Assembly: GCA_029891345.1 (NCBI GenBank) | Contig: CM057000.1 | Span: 129,679,338-129,743,337 of the forward strand | Origin: Dryococelus australis | Taxonomy: Eukaryota > Arthropoda > Insecta > Phasmatodea > Phasmatidae | Length of the DNA: 64,000 nt | Direction: 5' to 3' | Part shown: one piece after another, positions 12,744 through 23,046 of the stretch | Layout: every line of letters begins with the position of its first letter | How positions within the stretch are numbered: position 1 is the stretch's first letter | Position numbers and translations under genes: made by a program | Notes under the pieces: generated by a model | Told to the model about the DNA's origin: nothing | What the model saw: the letters and a program-made list of their open reading frames with translations, nothing else | The model's database searches: none

Positions 12744-15700
12744 AACAACATACTTTTTTTTTGCATATTTTCAACTTGTTTTTTTAATATATGAACTGTT
12801 ATTTGGTTATTGCATGTATGTCACACGGTAGCCCATGGCATTAGTTTACTTTGTAATTTTGTTATTATCGCTGCAGAAAAACAAAACATTTGTATTTTAC
12901 AACAAATCATTCAAAAAATTTAAAGGTGTAGAATGATTTTATTCGAGGAAAATGTAATCGCAAATAATGTGTACAAGTTGAAAAATGTTTGGTATAGGCT
13001 GTTCACGATATAATGAGCACTTCCGAAAGCCCTACTTAAGATCTACTTGTATACACGTTGTGTATTCTTCTGCCTTATGTGAAATTAACATTGCTGTGGG
13101 CCTCATCACTTTATTCATGCGTCGGTCAAATGGAACTGTGAAATTATTAAGGAAGTAAATACTGAACAAATCAGCTCATTTTTACACTTTGATGGGCAAA
13201 TGTCACTCAGTGCGCCCATTAAAATATGTGCATGTAGGGGCAGTGACTTTTTTCTAAGGTTCATTTCTAAAGTGAACAGCCTTTAAAAAAATGAAATAAT
13301 TAATTTTTTGTGGGTTTTTAACAGCGTGTTAAGGTCATACTTTTCATCTTTTTTTTAAATTTGGTTATCTGAGAGAGGTTTTGTAAAATGTCTCCTTAAT
13401 GCAGATGTTAATTGTCAAATCATTATAGTTTTCAAATTATAACACTCAAATTCCGACACAAGAGTGTTATAGGCAGGTTTAAAGTGTTGAGTTGGAATCT
13501 AAGCGCGGCATACTGCATTTGTGTTACAAGCTACGAAAGGAACAAAAACAACTTTTCCTCTACAGTTTATTGTTTAAACTACTTATTAAATGAATGTTAA
13601 CAGTTTCGCTTGGATGAGCGAAAATATATCTACAAGTCTGACCCATATTTTCAACAAAATTCAGAGTGCCAATACTCGCTCACCTGTTTATAAATCGCAC
13701 TCATACTGAATCAGTATGTTCTGCACACTTTACAGATTGCATTAAATATAATCGATTGGAAAAAAAAATACCTAGGAGCAAAGCCTAGTATGCTGCAGAA
13801 TTCGGGAAATTGAAACTTTTGAGTGTTATATTTTGAAAACTATAATGATCGACAACTAATAATTGCATTAAGGGAGTACTTTTCGAAAGCGCTTTCAGGT
13901 AATTTCTCCAAAGTCTGCGCATTGACCTTACGCAGGGGTTCAAATAAATATTATTTAATAAGAGAAATATTTTACTTACGTAAACCAAATTTCATTAGAA
14001 AAAAGCAAACGGTCGTATGTTCTCATGATCAAAACTTCGTACGCATATTTTCAACAGGTCTCGTATCATAAAGCGACAGATTAATGAAATTGATTATTGA
14101 ATATATCCACAAAATTAAACAATAATAACAAAATCAGATATACACAACAAAAATACCTTAACAATGTAGTGTACAAAATTTCGAGATCGGCCGTAAAAAT
14201 GTAACACTCCGCCTTAACGGCGAGTCGCCCGCTCTCTGGCAGGCATTGGGAGAACTTGTGCGCTACCTACAGACCGATGACGGCATCAAGAGGCATCAGC
14301 GCTCCTGGTGTTCAAATCTACAACTAATATGGCGACCTATCTGTCAAGTTTCGAACTGACGATATCCTATCTCGTTGGGAAGGAGTGCTAGGGAGAGGGG
14401 GTCGGGGGAGGGGTTAAGCAATCACAGGACAGCAGAGGGGAGGGTGGCTCGATAGTCTACCAGGTATCCAGAATAAATAACAGGATACGCGGGGAGGAAA
14501 CGTGCAATGTGGGGAAGGGGGGGGGGGAGTGTTACGTCACCTGCGGGGCCTCGCGGTTGTCGGGCTGGGCCTGTCCGAAGCCTCCGGTGCCGCTCCAGTC
14601 TCCTGAGTTCCTCTGGCTGGTGGGCCCGATCTTGGAGCCTGAGCCGGACCAGAACCAGCCGTTCACGTTGGAAGGCTGCAGGTCGGGCCTGTCGCAACCC
14701 TGGAAGTTGCACTTCCTGCCCGACGTCCAGATGTAGCGAACGTTACCTGCAGATACAAACACGCACGTTCCTCGCTCTTAACCCATTCAGACCCAGTGCA
14801 CACAATCGTGTATATTACGCAAGTGTGGGTAATTTCTGGCGTGTGCTTCACACTGCGAAGCTCAATGACCAATGATATCTCATGTGGGTAAATGATTCGC
14901 AAACCGTCTTACTGGTCTAGCTCATAACTGGTTCATATTACTGTAGCTGAACATATAGCCTACAGCTCATTGGCTGTGACATCGAAACATCGAAACAAGT
15001 GATGTGTCAGTGTAAGTACAGCACGAATCATAAAAGTTTTTTATTGCAACACCCGAAACAGTAAATTAAAGTAGGTCTGAAAGGGTTAAGCTTCTTACAC
15101 AATAGAAAACTTTAGCATTTCACTTTACGTTTCCTTTTCCCTGACGAAACCATAGACTAAAGGTGAGGTAGACCGGTCTCGCTGGCTGTGCACAACCAAT
15201 CTCCGTGTCCCGACATTGAACTGCTTTTCTGCCAACACATCCAGCGTAAATGGCGTGGTCTGGGTTTTAGGTTATAAAACCTATTTGTAAACAAATGCTT
15301 TGAGATGAATGTATACTTCCTCTAAACAATTTGTAATGCAGTTTAATTACATTAAAACTGATGAAAGTATTTTATTGATATAATAGTGCTTGTCATTTAA
15401 ATATTAAGACACAAATACGTTCGTCACTGTTGACCATGTGACTTTGACAGTTGTGTAGGATTGGGGTAGGTCAATGTTGGGTACATGCGCAGAAGACGAA
15501 TAAGTGGCCTACCTCATCTTTAATCTATTGACGAAACCACCAATACACAATACAATATTGTAACGTCAGAGTTCAGGCAATTGAACATCGGTTCTGCGAG
15601 CTTCGTAAAAATGTGTATATTGCTATGTAAATAATTACGATATTATCCAGGAATGCATTTTACCTACTTAAAAAAAAAACGCTTAAAAGTTTATTTCAAA

Positions 15701-18700
15701 ACAAAAAACGAATTTGTTTACTTTATTAGAATATGTCAATTCGTATATTCTCTCTTCACATCATATTCTCTTGCGATTTATTTAATTTAAGATGAACTTT
15801 GTTTAATATACCGAGATTAAAATCATACTACAATAAAATAAACGCACTTTCCACAGAACCTCTGTTAGATTGTCGGCAAAATGGTTGCTTGACTTTGACT
15901 TAAAATTTCAACTTACCGAGATCGAAGAGTGCTTGACTTCAGCTTTGATAGTTCCATTGTGTCAAGCTCCATAAGAAACAACATGTCAGAAAGCAAACGT
16001 AAAGTCAAATGTTAAAGTTTTCAATTGTGCAAGGACCTTTAGACTCCGTCCACTATCGACTTGGCTTAGGCCATTGGTGCGTGAAAGCAGTATATATACA
16101 GAGTGATTCGCAATTAGACCGACAAATTTCGGGAGGTGATTCTTCATGAAAAAGTGGAAGGAAAACATACGTGACACTTTAAACCTAAACTGAATATTAA
16201 AGGAGGTATGATCCCTTAAAAAACGAGGTTTCAAACTGTATTTGTGCAAAATATCGGTAACGAAGCAAAACACAATAACAACTCTCGGAACATTATTGTA
16301 TGTTATCGGGACCTTCAACGTAAGAGCCGATATTTTGCACAAATACGGCTTAAAATCTCGTTTTTTTTTTTTTTTTTTTTTTTTTAAGGGCGCATACCTC
16401 CCTTAATATTCGGTTTAGGTATAAAGTGTCACATATATTCCTTTTACTTTTTCATGACGAATCACCTGCTGAAGTTTGTCGGTCTAATTGAGAGTCATCC
16501 TGTATGTAGTTTTTGTCATTTTGTCATAAGGGTTTGTCGAAATGTTTGGCTCGACAAGACGTACCTAACAACTCGTAGCACCTTCTTACGTTGTTAGATA
16601 TTCACTGCCGTCATTATTCTCGGAGCACTGATGGAAGAAAAGAAAGAATTTTCAGTTTTTTTTTAAATCTGAAATCAGTGCTCCGAGAATAACGAACATA
16701 GTGAATTCGTAACAATGTAAAAAGGTGCTACAAGTTGTTATTTACGTCTTGTAGAGCCAAAAATTTTGAAAAATCAGCTGTCAAATAAGTTATGACAAAA
16801 ACTACATAAATATACTGCTTTAATGCACGAATGGCCGTAAATAACATTACTTACAAAGCATAACAAGCAGAACCGTCTGTCTACAATCGACGTTAACGTG
16901 CAAGAAAAAAGACCCTTTTCTAATCAATTAGAAAGAGCAAACGAATAGGAAATAATTTTTTCAGTGCAATAATTTTTACTTGCATAAGTTGGCTACAGCA
17001 ATTTGTATTACGTTTCACATTTTCATTGACCGGCGTTAAAAACTTGGCGTAAGATGCTCAGAGATGACCATCGTACCGCCAAGCCACGCAAATAACACCA
17101 AGCAAGTCATGTGGAATACTTGTGTGCGTTACCGTCTCAGATACACGCCTCTACTTATTTATGCCATGTGTGCCGTGTCGATTGTAGGCTTCCGCCTTAT
17201 AGTCTGCTCGCTCGCAGCATTGCAACACTTTTCGAATCAAACATTTGAAAAATCACCCCCCATGTATGACGCGTTCGGTCGTTACAGTCTGTTTACGGAT
17301 ACTTCCAACTTTTTTGAAGTCCCGCTGAAGTTCTACTTCCAGTGTAGTTCTCTTCCTCGTGCAAACAAAGCTTAACCGACTCCACAAAATTCGTGTACAC
17401 TCAGTGTAATAAAATTTTGCATTGCAACTATTTCTTTCTAGGTATTACCAACACACCTATTTTCTCCCTGTTTTCGTTTATATTAATTATAAACTTAAAA
17501 TTGGATAATTTACAGAAAAAATATAAGGTAAAATTAAATTTAATGAAAAAAAGTATTTTTATTTTAAGACAAGTATAAAAGCTTGTGATACATGGCATAT
17601 CTAGGAAACAATCAAACATGTCCTACATAGGGTGATCTTTCAAAGGTTTGGTTTAAAAAGTGCGAAGAAACCGTGAATAGAATATGGTTACATAGGCCAT
17701 GTATCACAAGCGTTATGTACTCGTGTTAACATAAAAGTATCTTATTTTGCGTTAAATCGAACTATTGCTTATAATTTATCTTCAAATGATAATATTTCAT
17801 TATAATTTAATATGAATTTTAAAACTGAGAGAAAATATACGCTTTGGCAATGCCTAGTAAGAAATAGTTTCCATGCGACGTGTTGTCCCCTTTGGTGAAG
17901 TTTTTATACTTAGTTAAACCTTGTTTACACAAGGAGTAACAGCTTGGAAGCAGGGCTTCAGAAAAGTTGGATTAACCATGAATGCACTATGTGCTCCCTT
18001 CTCTCTCTCTCTCTCCCTCCTACTATTGTAATTGGACGGCAGTTGTTAAGACATGCCCCGTTTGACTGCGAGCCTGTAATAAGCAGGGAGAAGCATGGTA
18101 AGTGAGCGTTGAATGGCGCCGTACAAAGGACCGACTTGTCCCCAGCAACCAATAAGGAAACAGAAGTGCCTCGAATGGTTAGAGGATACGCAGCCTTGCC
18201 TGCTGAAAAATTAATCCGTCAAATACTAGGGGCTCTAGACATAGGTGTTAGGCGCTTGTGATATGAGGCAAACAGCGAGACACGTCATACACGCGGAGAT
18301 TTTCCGAAGGTTTGTTTCAGCGTGAAGAAACTGTGTATAGACTGCACATAGTGTTTTTGAAGACGTGTTTTGTTCGTTATCTACGAAGCAAAGGTGATGG
18401 ATTGAATGTACTACCTGTCTGATAAGTAATTACTAGTGGAAGTCGGGAGAACTACAGTGCTGGTATGACGCAACCGCATCGTGCAGACAGCAGTGTACAG
18501 TCTGCGCCACTACGCACGGGCACCCGTGAGCCACGTTCGTTGTACCGGAGTGTAGCGTGTGTCTAAAAAGATCGCCCTGTGAGTTGACATGTAATCGGGG
18601 CCTAAGCACAGGATGGAGACTCCTCGAAAGAAATCATGGGAGTGAAGCATTCACGAAGGAGAAAGATTATTTACAATGTTTTACAATTTTGTAAAGAAGA

Positions 18701-21700
18701 AAAGAAACGAGGTCTCGCTATCCCGTTAGACAAAGCAGCACTTAGGGCAGTCAAAGCAATACGTAAGCGAAAAAACAGTGCGTAACATTGCCAGACAGCG
18801 TGAGATAGCCGACAATGACGGAACTGCCATTTCCACTCCAGGTAAACGTCGTCCACGAAAAAAGTAGACGGAACTTGACGAATTCGTTAAAATTATCGTG
18901 CGCCGAACGTTCTTGGAATATTATGAGTGCGCAAAGGAACTCCCACTCTACGTAAACTCCTTAATGCTGTGAAAGAAAATATACCGTTTTCCGGGAAGAA
19001 GGAAACCTTTTGGAGAAATATGAAATCCAAGGGGTTTAAATTTAAAAAATTTAAACATGTTAGATACATGTCAACGGAACGAAGTGACATAGTCGCACGA
19101 CTTGCAGCCTATATACGTGCGCGGACGTGCAAACGGACCTAACAAACCTTTAGCGTATACGGACGAAACACGGGTTCATACGCAGTGACAAGGTTCCAGG
19201 AGTCACGGCAGAGCAGCATGTACTGTGTTCATTAGCCCCCTAGAGTCTATTGTGCATGTGTAGGGAGTGTACTTGCCGTCCCATCTTCCGGCGCTACACC
19301 CTTGGTATACCACAGTCTTGTTGCCAACAGATAACAACGCGCTCGCTCCTCAACGGCAAAGACTTGTCAAACACGCAGTGCTTGCAAGGAGGCGTGTGTG
19401 CAGGTACGTACCTCTGGAGATCCTCTGCTTGACGAACTCGTTCTCCTGCGGCGTCTCCAGCGAGACGGCGTCCATGCAGTGGCGGCGACAGATGTTCCTC
19501 GAGTCGAGCCAGTCGACCTCGAGGTTCCTCGTCGCGCCGTGCTCCCAGCTGAAGAAGTAGGCGTGCGCCACCCCGCGTGCGTCGCGGTACGTCGCGTGTC
19601 GCACCCCTGCGAACACGACACCCCGCCCCCTCCCGTGTCAACCACACCCACTCACCCAGCATCATGTCTAGAGACGTGCGAAACTCGCGTCATCTTCCGG
19701 CGGCAGGACGGGCTCCGCTGACTTAACAAACAATCGAGCACAGTCCGTGGTCTCGTTGGACGCTGCGCTTTTAAGGGGAATGGTGCACGCAAACCGTATA
19801 TTTATATTATTTATGTCATAACTTGTAATACAGCGGATATTTTTTTCACAATTTTTGGCTCGACAAGACGTAAATAACCATTTTGAGCACCTCCTTACAT
19901 TGTTACAAATTCACTGTGTTCGTTATTCTCGGATCACTGATTGAAGATAAGAAAACAAAAATTATTTTTCTTCTTCAATCAGTGCTCCGAGGATAATAAC
20001 AGCAGTGAATATCTAACAACGTAAAAAGGTGTTAAAAATAATTATTTGCGTTTTGTCGAGTCAAAAATTTCGATAAACTCTTTGGAAAACGACTTATATC
20101 GAAAATCGGGTAAATATAATGCTCTCATGAACCATTCCCCTTAAGGTTGAAGTAAAACAAGTGCCTATGGAGCATTGCACCCGACTATACAACGTGAAGA
20201 ACTCATTAAAAAAAGTAGTACAGATACCGTAAAAGCTGTCAGAAAAGTGCGACTTATGCTGTATATGAAAGAAGAATGTATATAGTTTGCAACATTATAA
20301 AATATTTTACTAAAATATGCTTTTAATATGTAAAAAAATAATCGATTATAATAGTCTGTATTTTTTAACCAGATTTAAATGCTCCATAAAGCAGCATTTG
20401 CAATAAAATCTTCGTCATTGAATATCGTCATAATGTTTACTATGTTTGTATGTAAGAAAATTGTAATAATAACGTAGGAAATATTTTTTATAATGGATTT
20501 TGTAATTGATGTGCGTCCATTTTTCACAAACAATTATGGTTGAAACTGACGTAAATAAAGTTAATTATAAAATTGATATTATACCTTATTACTATGATTT
20601 TAATACATATGATCACAGTAAATATTATGGCAATCTTTCTTGAAGAAGATTTTCTTGTAAATTCTGCTTCCTGAAGCATCCAAATTAGGATTCTATCGAT
20701 CGATTAATTTTTTACATTTAAAAAGTGTATTTAGTAAAATATTTTATAATTTTGCAAAATACAGCTATACATTCTTCTTTCATATACAGCATAAAACACA
20801 CTTTTCTGACAATTTTTATGTTGTCTGTATTACTTTTTAATGAGTTCTTCACGTTGTATAGTCAGGTGCGGTGCTCCATACGCAGTTGCTTTACTTCAAC
20901 CTTAACCAACGTCACCTGCCTGCTTGATCACCTGCAGAGAGGTTGGCCACTCCACAACTGATATCATCATATTGACTCAAAAGTTATCCGAGGCGAGACA
21001 GACATATTTATTACCAATGGCTGTAGTCAGTCAAATGCACAGTAACTTGGAGTTCCGTCTCTTCTTAAATAATAACACGAATCTTGCAGGTCTCTAATCA
21101 TGTCATAAGAAAGATAATTTGGCCAATTTCATATATGCAATAGACAGTCTACGTGTTTGAAACGACTACTAAATTAAAATTAGCTTTAATATAGCACATA
21201 CAGTTTATAATGAATATGTTTAACCATGTTCTTACTTGTAGTTTTAATCTAGTAAAAGTGGGTCTTCATTTTTCGATTTGCAACCCATATTACATAACGC
21301 TGCGCACACTTATGCCCTTTACCACACCTCGCCTCTCATTCAGTATTTCTCCAAAGCGCCTCTTATCCACAAATATGACACTTTCCAATAACGGTCCTGT
21401 TGCTATGGAAAGACAGATATTTTATAAGTAATTTTATAAACAGCGCGAAGGCCGCTTAGACGCAGGTTTAAAATGCATCCCATTTACAAATTTGCCATTG
21501 TTCACAAACATCAAATACAATTTATTTTATTTTGTAATGATTGGTTTCAGAAGACTCTTATTTCTACAGACAATGTTCGTGGCCGACATTAACATCAATA
21601 CTAAAAGTCATACACCCACATTAAGAAATACACTCCATATACACTTATCGTGATTTCCCGAAAATTAGTGTACACGGACAAGTATCCCTTTGGAAATGGA

Positions 21701-22370
21701 CTATAGGCTATTCACGGTAAAGTGAGCACTTTTGAAAGCCCTGCTTAAGATGTACTTGTACGCACGTTGTGTATGCTTCCGAATTATGTAAAATTAATGT
21801 TGCCATGTGCCTCAACACTTTATTCATGCATCGGTCAAGTGAAGCAGTGAGAATATTAGAAAATTAAATACTTTACCAGTTTGGTAATTTTACACTTCGA
21901 TGCATTAATAAAAACAAGGAGGAAGAAATAATTTAAGCTCTCTCAAATGGTTACCTAACACTTTTAATTCGACGTTAACTACTTTCCATCCATCGTTACC
22001 AACTTAGCTCGGCGCATGTCACTCACTGTAACCGTTAAAATATATGCAGGCGGGGGCAGTGACTTTTTTCTGAAGTTGATTTCAAAAGTGCTCACTTTAT
22101 TACGAACAGCCATTAACATCGAGGTCTTGAGAGCCGGTGGGGGTGAAGCAAGGTGACGAAGGAGCAGCTCCGGAATGCAAGGTCCCGGCGGAAACGGGAG
22201 ATCCCTTAGGAAACCCATCGAACAGCGGGTCCAGCGCGACTCTCCTCATTAGGATTTCACAACACACGGAACTCACTGTTGGCGCAGCTCCTTGGGTCCG
22301 GCAGGGCGAGTCTCCTCTGGGCCGTCACAATGACGGCTCCAACCACCAGTAGCAGCACGAGGCGGATCAT
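8015..22370 (-). CDS. slf: secreted C-type lectin, schlaff-like; join of four coding exons
   Basis: Joining 22370-22277, 19606-19412, 14746-14541 and 8173-8015 on the minus strand gives 654 nt: 217 codons and a TAG stop. All junctions are GT-AG and every phase agrees (1, 1, 0). Residues 1-17 are a signal peptide with likely cleavage at VTA|QRR. A single C-type lectin domain fills roughly 60-200. Eight cysteines lie at 29, 71, 75, 109, 114, 171, 190 and 198; by family rules 71-198 and 171-190 would be the core disulphides. The sugar-site motif is QPD (157-159), and WHD (185-187) stands where WND is usual. From memory of the family, exon-encoded stretches such as DWLDSRNICRRHCMD and NVNGWFWSGSGSKIG closely resemble Drosophila schlaff/Clect27 (about 230 aa), an extracellular protein needed for cuticle layer adhesion and barrier function. 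QPD usually means galactose-type binding, but sugar binding here is inferred. The lectin class is near certain; the slf orthology is likely. Confidence 0.85.
8255..8461. repeat. short element with perfect 19-bp inverted ends, intron 4
   Basis: CGGCAGACGTCTGGGCACG at 8255-8273 is exactly inverted at 8443-8461. The ends contain the self-complementary CAGACGTCTG. Just inside the right end is taggccattcacggtaaagt, like the outer end of families A/B. The element sits about 80 bases from exon 5, on its intron side. Confidence 0.6.
9120..9238 (+). repeat. dispersed repeat family H, copy 1
   Basis: It shares gagccttgcgcttagcggcg and tgccgcccttgtcgctcccg-type blocks with 12245-12362 (+), 46975-47115 (+) and the inverse of 34635-34780. 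It joins directly to a SINE at its right edge. The family ends are not resolved. Confidence 0.5.
9236..9425 (-). mobile_element. tRNA-derived SINE, family 1
   Basis: On the minus strand it has a good box B (GGTTCGATTCCC, about 9,384-9,373). The family body follows (gcatgtgggaatc, gccgctggtcgg) and ends near ggttctcgaaacc. It lies in intron 4, in the same orientation as the gene. Confidence 0.65.
9500..10214. other. intron 4 sequence without identified features
   Basis: AT-rich intronic DNA. A GC-balanced patch at 10,060-10,200 contains TGACGTCA-like ctgacgtcattg. No exon signals were seen. Confidence 0.3.
10215..10450 (+). mobile_element. tRNA-derived SINE, family 2
   Basis: Box A TGGCGCAGTGG (about 10,222-10,232) and box B GTTCGATTCCC (about 10,267-10,277) are spaced as in a tRNA gene. 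A roughly 160-base unrelated tail follows, with ccatggtttcccgaaatcac and gacgagccattaagccc. The body differs from family 1. It is in intron 4, antisense to the gene. A single copy is present in this window. Confidence 0.72.
10451..11411. other. intron 4 sequence with a GC-rich patch
   Basis: AT-rich to 11,030, then a GC-rich patch (11,035-11,320) with chance ORFs on both strands. It ends in a short palindrome around ggccgttagctcggccg. No splice-flanked coding exon fits the lectin gene here. Confidence 0.3.
11412..11643 (+). mobile_element. family E element, left half
   Basis: It begins TACAAGGTGATTCGCAATTA, then accgacaaacttcgggaggt, and matches the left half of 16097-16504 for over 200 bases up to cgggaccttcaacgtaagag. 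The right terminal repeat is missing. Such ends are typical of the DUF4817-type mariner/IS630 elements. Confidence 0.6.
11777..11985 (+). mobile_element. family A element, 5' fragment
   Basis: It starts with a degraded end (gtctgttcactgtaaactga) and carries the A interior: a tatctactggcatgcacatt block, gtaaaattaacattactacg and ttacacttcgtg. The right half is lost. Confidence 0.55.
12245..12362 (+). repeat. dispersed repeat family H, copy 2
   Basis: Colinear with copy 1 (9120-9238) over gcagtgtcgcccttatcgct and flanking blocks, in the same orientation. It lies next to a TTAA element. Confidence 0.5.
12675..12739. repeat. (CA)n(TA)n microsatellite
   Basis: About eight CA units, then GA and about 23 TA units, at the centre of the palindromic TTAA element. 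Confidence 0.95.
12996..13282 (+). mobile_element. family A element nested in the TTAA element
   Basis: It starts TATAGGCTGTTCACGATATA and ends tttctaaagtgaacagcctt, with TA on each side. The interior matches the A consensus but is about 100 bases short. The host sequence resumes at aaaaaaatgaaataattaat, matching the sister copy at about 44,289. Confidence 0.7.
13329..13931. mobile_element. long palindromic element, intron 4
   Basis: Left TTAAGGTC at 13329 and right GACCTTA at 13924. Long inverted arms share aatcattatagttttcaaa and ataacactcaaa. It probably belongs to the TTAA group, but the right TTAA is mutated. It begins only eight bases after the preceding TTAA element ends. Confidence 0.55.
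14541..14746 (-). CDS. slf: lectin gene exon 4 with QPD motif
   Basis: This 206-nt exon has acceptor TATCTGCAG and donor GTGACG (14540-14535). With the carried-over base it codes residues 97-165. It holds Cys109 and Cys114, the aromatic core NGWFWSG (125-131) and QPDN (157-160). Reading through the donor hits a stop after two codons, which supports splicing here. Confidence 0.87.
14760..16090. other. intron 3 sequence without identified features
   Basis: AT-rich intronic DNA after exon 4. I found no repeat ends, no coding ORF and no further lectin exon. Confidence 0.35.
16097..16504. mobile_element. family E non-autonomous element with both ends
   Basis: Terminal inverted repeats TACAGAGTGATTCGCAATTA and, inverted, TACAGGATGACTCTCAATTA are each followed by gaccgacaaa and a ggaggtgattcttcatga-like block. 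The arms meet at a central T25 tract (16361-16385). It is about 408 bp with no transposase. These ends are typical of the DUF4817-type insect mariner/IS630 group. Confidence 0.7.
16505..16809. mobile_element. palindromic miniature element related to 19771-20144
   Basis: Outer arms tgtagtttttgtcattttg are inverted at the right. Both arms contain ggctcgacaagacgta and ctcggagcactgat, which also form the arms at 19771-20144. It directly abuts the family E element on its left. Confidence 0.65.
17199..17990 (+). mobile_element. family C element interrupted by a second C copy
   Basis: Left part 17199-17286 (TATAGTCTGCTCGCTCG, then aatcaaacatttgaaaaatc and atgtatgacgcg). Right part 17691-17990 resumes the consensus at ataggccatgtatcacaagc and ends aaccatgaatgcactat. 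The inner copy splits it. Confidence 0.65.
17287..17687 (-). mobile_element. family C element, inner copy
   Basis: The reverse-orientation C interior has gttctacttccagtgtagtt, then cctattttctccctg, gcttgtgatacatggcatat and gaagaaaccgtgaataga. GTTACA occurs on both sides (17281-17286 and 17687-17692), a possible target duplication. The exact ends are uncertain. Confidence 0.65.
18248..18345 (-). mobile_element. family C element, end fragment
   Basis: It matches the right end of reverse C copies: gcttgtgatatgaggcaaac, cgtcatacacgcggagattt and gaagaaactgtgtatagact. Confidence 0.55.
18590..19260 (+). pseudogene. decayed Tc1/mariner-superfamily (DDE_3-like) transposase
   Basis: Frame-shifted + translation gives STPGKRRPRKK, then TPTLRKLLNAVKENI, GFKFKKFKHVR and STERSDIVARLAAYIRA (18,950-19,125). 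AYTDETRVHT follows, whose Asp is the first catalytic residue. This order matches a common animal transposase family with a GFKFKK block before YTDETYVHSSH. Stops and shifts occur throughout, and the rest of the catalytic domain is missing. It lies in intron 3 about 150 bases from exon 3, antisense to the gene. Confidence 0.68.
19412..19606 (-). CDS. slf: lectin gene exon 3
   Basis: This 195-nt exon has acceptor GTTCGCAG and donor GTACGT (19411-19406). The last base of exon 2 completes AGG (Arg32). It codes residues 32-96 plus one base and contains Cys71 and Cys75 (NICRRHC), the start of the lectin fold. A second GT four bases downstream (GTACCT) is a weaker donor and would break the frame into exon 4. 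Confidence 0.85.
19771..20144. mobile_element. TTAA-flanked palindromic miniature element
   Basis: Left TTAAGGGGAATGGTGCACGC, right gaaccattccccTTAA. The inner arms ggctcgacaagacgtaaata and atcactgattgaag are inverted across the centre. No coding capacity. TTAA plus G-rich ends suggest a piggyBac-type transposase. It lies in intron 2. Confidence 0.72.
20141..20905. mobile_element. second TTAA-flanked element, sharing its TTAA with the first
   Basis: Left TTAAGGTTGAAGTAAAACAA at 20141; right TTAA at 20902-20905, preceded by the inverse of almost the same arm. The arms align over about 140 bases (gactatacaacgtgaagaac is exact in both). The interior is AT-rich with no ORF of note. Confidence 0.75.
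21714..22113 (+). mobile_element. family A element, intron 2
   Basis: TATAGGCTATTCACGGTAAA at the left and tttattacgaacagccat with a TA flank at the right, with the full A interior between. Its right end touches a SINE fragment. Confidence 0.72.
22114..22225 (-). mobile_element. SINE family 1, 3' fragment
   Basis: On the minus strand it shows the family body from gggatctcccgtttccgcc to the tail ctctcaagacctcgatg. The tRNA-like head is missing. It ends about 50 bases beyond the donor of exon 2. Confidence 0.55.
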
Positions 22371-22377
22371 CGTCGTC
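22277..22377 (-). CDS. slf: lectin gene exon 2: 7-nt 5' UTR, start codon and signal peptide
   Basis: The acceptor TTGTTCCAG ends at 22378. The exon opens with GACGACG and the start ATG is at 22370-22368. It is the first ATG after the acceptor and leads straight into a classic signal peptide (MIRLVLLLVVGAVIVTA). The exon codes 31 residues up to SCAN plus one base, then a GTGAGT donor at 22276-22271. An acceptor only seven bases before the ATG means that an upstream non-coding exon must exist. Confidence 0.85.
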
Positions 22378-22856
22378 CTGGAACAACAACAACACAACTG
22401 CCGTCAATACATGCGCAACCTCCTTCTTACGGCTTGTCTGCGACACTCTGCATCGCCACTCTATTGTAACATAACTTGAGATGATGGTTTATCACGGGAA
22501 TATTTGACTCTTTGCTAGGATTCAACGTACTGTAAACATGTCACACAGTTTTCTTTCCTTATTGGCTGTCATGCGTATTTGAAATTAGTATACCCCCATT
22601 TCACTGGGCGAATGAGGATTCTGATACTGTGCGGCAGAACGTTCGTGATTGGTCTGCAAACAACTTGACCGAGTCAATATTGGTTCATCCAATCATGATA
22701 GAGTAAACTAGCTAAAGTGTTATAGAAGTTATGTTGGCTCAAAACATTTTCGCGATTTTCCATCATCTCTAAACATAACTTGTGAGTGGTCATGGATTCA
22801 CTAAGACGATCAATGCCATTAGCGGTCACCGAGTTTCAACATAGCGCTGTCTTACA

Positions 22857-23046
22857 TGTTTCAAAGCCCTCTCATTTGGAATTATAGTCAATAAATGTAT
22901 TTAATTTTCGCCTTTGACGTCAAATTCCGAGTGCGGCTTATTAATTCCGTGGCAATATTTATTTTAAAAGGTGGTTATAGGATAATTGGCTGAAAGGAAA
23001 ATGTAACTAGGGCCCCAAAAGTACTCATTTTACTCTGCACAGCGTA
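22857..23046 (-). mobile_element. family B element, partial, intron 1
   Basis: It matches the B interior (reverse): tcaataaatgtatttaattt, gtcaaattccgagtgcgg and gcaatatttattttaaaa. The right end is close to consensus (agtactcattttactctgca); the left terminal repeat is lost. Confidence 0.55.

Larger units (their letters stand above)
12391..13321. mobile_element. TTAA-flanked palindromic element interrupted by a family A copy
   Basis: Left end TTAAGGGGGTTGGACTCCAA at 12391; the right end, TTAA at 13318-13321, reads on the other strand TTAAAAACCCACAAAAAATT. Long inverted arms (accaaacatagtccaacttg against accaaacatttttcaacttg) flank a TA microsatellite. A sister copy without the A insertion is at 43704-44327. 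TTAA flanks are the hallmark of the piggyBac superfamily; no transposase is present. Confidence 0.65.

Noticed and set aside
11317..16342. Two similar minus-strand ORFs (11649-11317 and 16342-15986) that look like a protein family
   Set aside because: Their similarity follows from both being translations of the family E terminal repeats. They are non-coding shadows, not genes.
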